Below, in pieces: positions 62,849 to 64,000 of a DNA stretch of 64,000 bases. Positions within the stretch are counted from its first letter, which is position 1; each line of letters opens with the position of its first letter. Under the pieces are notes generated by a model that was not told the DNA's origin, ran no database searches, and saw only the letters and a program-made list of their open reading frames with translations. The DNA lies in contig NZ_JH651384.1 in the NCBI RefSeq assembly GCF_000260135.1, positions 3,252,001 to 3,316,000 on the forward strand, written 5' to 3'. This DNA is from Thiothrix nivea DSM 5205. Lineage in GTDB: Bacteria > Pseudomonadota > Gammaproteobacteria > Thiotrichales > Thiotrichaceae. The translations under genes were made by a program, and so were the position numbers.

Positions 62849-64000
62849 TTAGCAGCCGCGCCCGATGGCGTAATAGGTGATACCTTTTTTCGCCATTTGC
62901 TCAGGCGAATACAGGTTGCGCCCATCCACGATTACTGGATCTTTCAATTTGGTCTTGATTGCATCGAAATTGGGGCTGCGGAATTGTTGCCATTCGGTGA
63001 CGATGGCCAGGCAGTCTGCTCCATTGAGTGCGTCTTCGGCGGTTTTGCAGAGTGTCAGGTCTGCACGTTCGCCATAGATGCGGGTGCATTCTTCCATCGC
63101 TACCGGGTCAAATGCCTGTACCTTGCAACCCTGTTGCCACAGCATTTCCATCAAGGTGCGGCTGGAGGCTTCGCGCATGTCGTCGGTGTTGGGTTTGAAC
63201 GCCAGACCCCAAAGGGCGATGGTTTTGCCTTCCAGCTTGCTACCGTAATGCTTTTGCAGTTTGGCAAATGGTTTTTCCTTCTGACGGTAGTTGACAGCTT
63301 CCACTGCTGATAGCAGTTCTGCCTTGTAGCCGATTTCGCGTGCGGTACGTTCCAGCGCCTGTACGTCTTTGGGGAAGCAGGAGCCGCCGTAGCCGCAGCC
63401 GGGGTAAATGAAGTGATAGCCGATACGCGGGTCGGAGCCAATGCCGATACGCACTTTTTCGATGTCAGCGCCCAGCAGTTCCGCCATGTTGGCCAGTTCG
63501 TTCATGAAGCTGATCTTGGTGGCAAGCATGGCGTTGGCTGCGTATTTGGTCAACTCGGCGGAGCGGATGTCCATCACCACCAAGCGGTCGCGGCTGCGGT
63601 TGAAGGGGGCGTACAGTTCGCGTACCAGCTCTGTGGTACGTGGGTTGTCGGCACCGATCACGATGCGGTCGGGTTTCATGAAGTCTTCAATGGCCGCGCC
63701 TTCCTTGAGGAATTCGGGGTTGGAAACCACGTCGAATTCGATGCTGACACTGCGAGCTTCCAGTACCGCCTGCATGGCAGCACGCACTTTGTCGGCAGTG
63801 CCGACCGGAACGGTGGATTTGTCCACCACGATGCGGTAGCTGTCCATGTGTTCGGCGATGGAACGGGCGACGGTGAGCACGTAGCGCAGGTCGGCGGAGC
63901 CGTCTTCATCCGGTGGTGTGCCAACCGCGATGAACTGGAACAGGCCGTGGCGCACGCCTTCTTCAGCGGATAGGGTGAAGTTAAGACGACCCGCTGCAAT
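62849..64000 (-). CDS. ugd: UDP-glucose 6-dehydrogenase (5' end beyond window)
   Basis: The frame stays open to the right edge, so the gene is truncated at its N-terminus; 383 residues are visible. It oxidises UDP-glucose to UDP-glucuronate with NAD. Motifs are [26 protein letters not shown], the catalytic Cys in [12 protein letters not shown], and the C-terminal domain with [16 protein letters not shown]. It converges on tamB with a 2-bp gap. The enzyme feeds capsule or exopolysaccharide synthesis. Confidence 0.95.
   Translation of the reverse strand: MAAGRLNFTLSAEEGVRHGLFQFIAVGTPPDEDGSADLRYVLTVARSIAEHMDSYRIVVDKSTVPVGTADKVRAAMQAVLEARSVSIEFDVVSNPEFLKEGAAIEDFMKPDRIVIGADNPRTTELVRELYAPFNRSRDRLVVMDIRSAELTKYAANAMLATKISFMNELANMAELLGADIEKVRIGIGSDPRIGYHFIYPGCGYGGSCFPKDVQALERTAREIGYKAELLSAVEAVNYRQKEKPFAKLQKHYGSKLEGKTIALWGLAFKPNTDDMREASSRTLMEMLWQQGCKVQAFDPVAMEECTRIYGERADLTLCKTAEDALNGADCLAIVTEWQQFRSPNFDAIKTKLKDPVIVDGRNLYSPEQMAKKGITYYAIGRGC

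Overview
The window looks like chromosomal DNA of a sulfur-oxidising gammaproteobacterium, most likely of the Thiotrichales/Thiothrix type. The support is a sulfide:quinone oxidoreductase, an Allochromatium-type 2[4Fe-4S] ferredoxin behind coaD, a homoserine kinase fused to a TusA sulfur-carrier domain, and gammaproteobacterial housekeeping sets (nadC-lptM-lysA, tamA-tamB, znuA/znuCB, hspQ, ibaG). The genus is inference. Genes are tightly packed, with many 1-4 bp start/stop overlaps. I saw no tRNA, rRNA or CRISPR array, and no gene-free stretch longer than about 250 bp outside the insertion elements.

Layout. 1-6.5 kb: the end of a type I glutamine synthetase, a complete type III glutamine synthetase with a consensus sigma-54 promoter, and a cation efflux/thrB-tusA/DUF2782/LOG operon. 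6.6-22.5 kb: a non-flagellar type III secretion (T3SS) locus in three transcription units: sctK-sctL (+); a long minus-strand operon (Tgl-like gene, sctQ, R, S, T, U, an NfeD-like gene, sctV, N, O); and a plus-strand operon (sctC-like, sctD, yscE-like, a 57-codon ORF, sctG-like, sctI, sctJ). 22.5-46.3 kb: mostly housekeeping (lipid A acyltransferase, hemH, murI, hspQ, cca, sqr, nadC, lysA, zinc ABC transporter, coaD, trmO, dacB), ending in a three-protein phosphorelay. 46.6-57.3 kb: an accessory block of small lipoproteins and secreted proteins (cystatin, LprI-like, LysM, clostripain-like, YD-like lipoprotein, metallo-beta-lactamase fold), interrupted by an IS1595-family element that itself carries an ISL3-family element. 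57.5-64 kb: tamA, tamB and a truncated UDP-glucose dehydrogenase gene.

The most unusual part is the T3SS. Its export apparatus and ATPase look complete, but SctU lacks the NPTH autocleavage motif, the SctC homologue ends after its N0-N1 domains and has no secretin barrel, SctJ lacks the C-terminal membrane helix, no SctP ruler or translocators are recognisable, and the position normally held by the needle gene is occupied by a 57-codon ORF. The first gene of the export operon encodes a protein whose C-terminal half strongly resembles the Bacillus spore-coat transglutaminase Tgl around the catalytic cysteine. Together these suggest a divergent secretion machine without the usual early/late substrate switch, linked to a transglutaminase-like protein not known to me from T3SS loci.

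Other points of interest are the ThrB-TusA fusion, a bacterial cystatin that before IS insertion lay about 45 bp from a lysozyme-inhibitor-like gene, and a nested pair of IS elements with both sets of target duplications intact.
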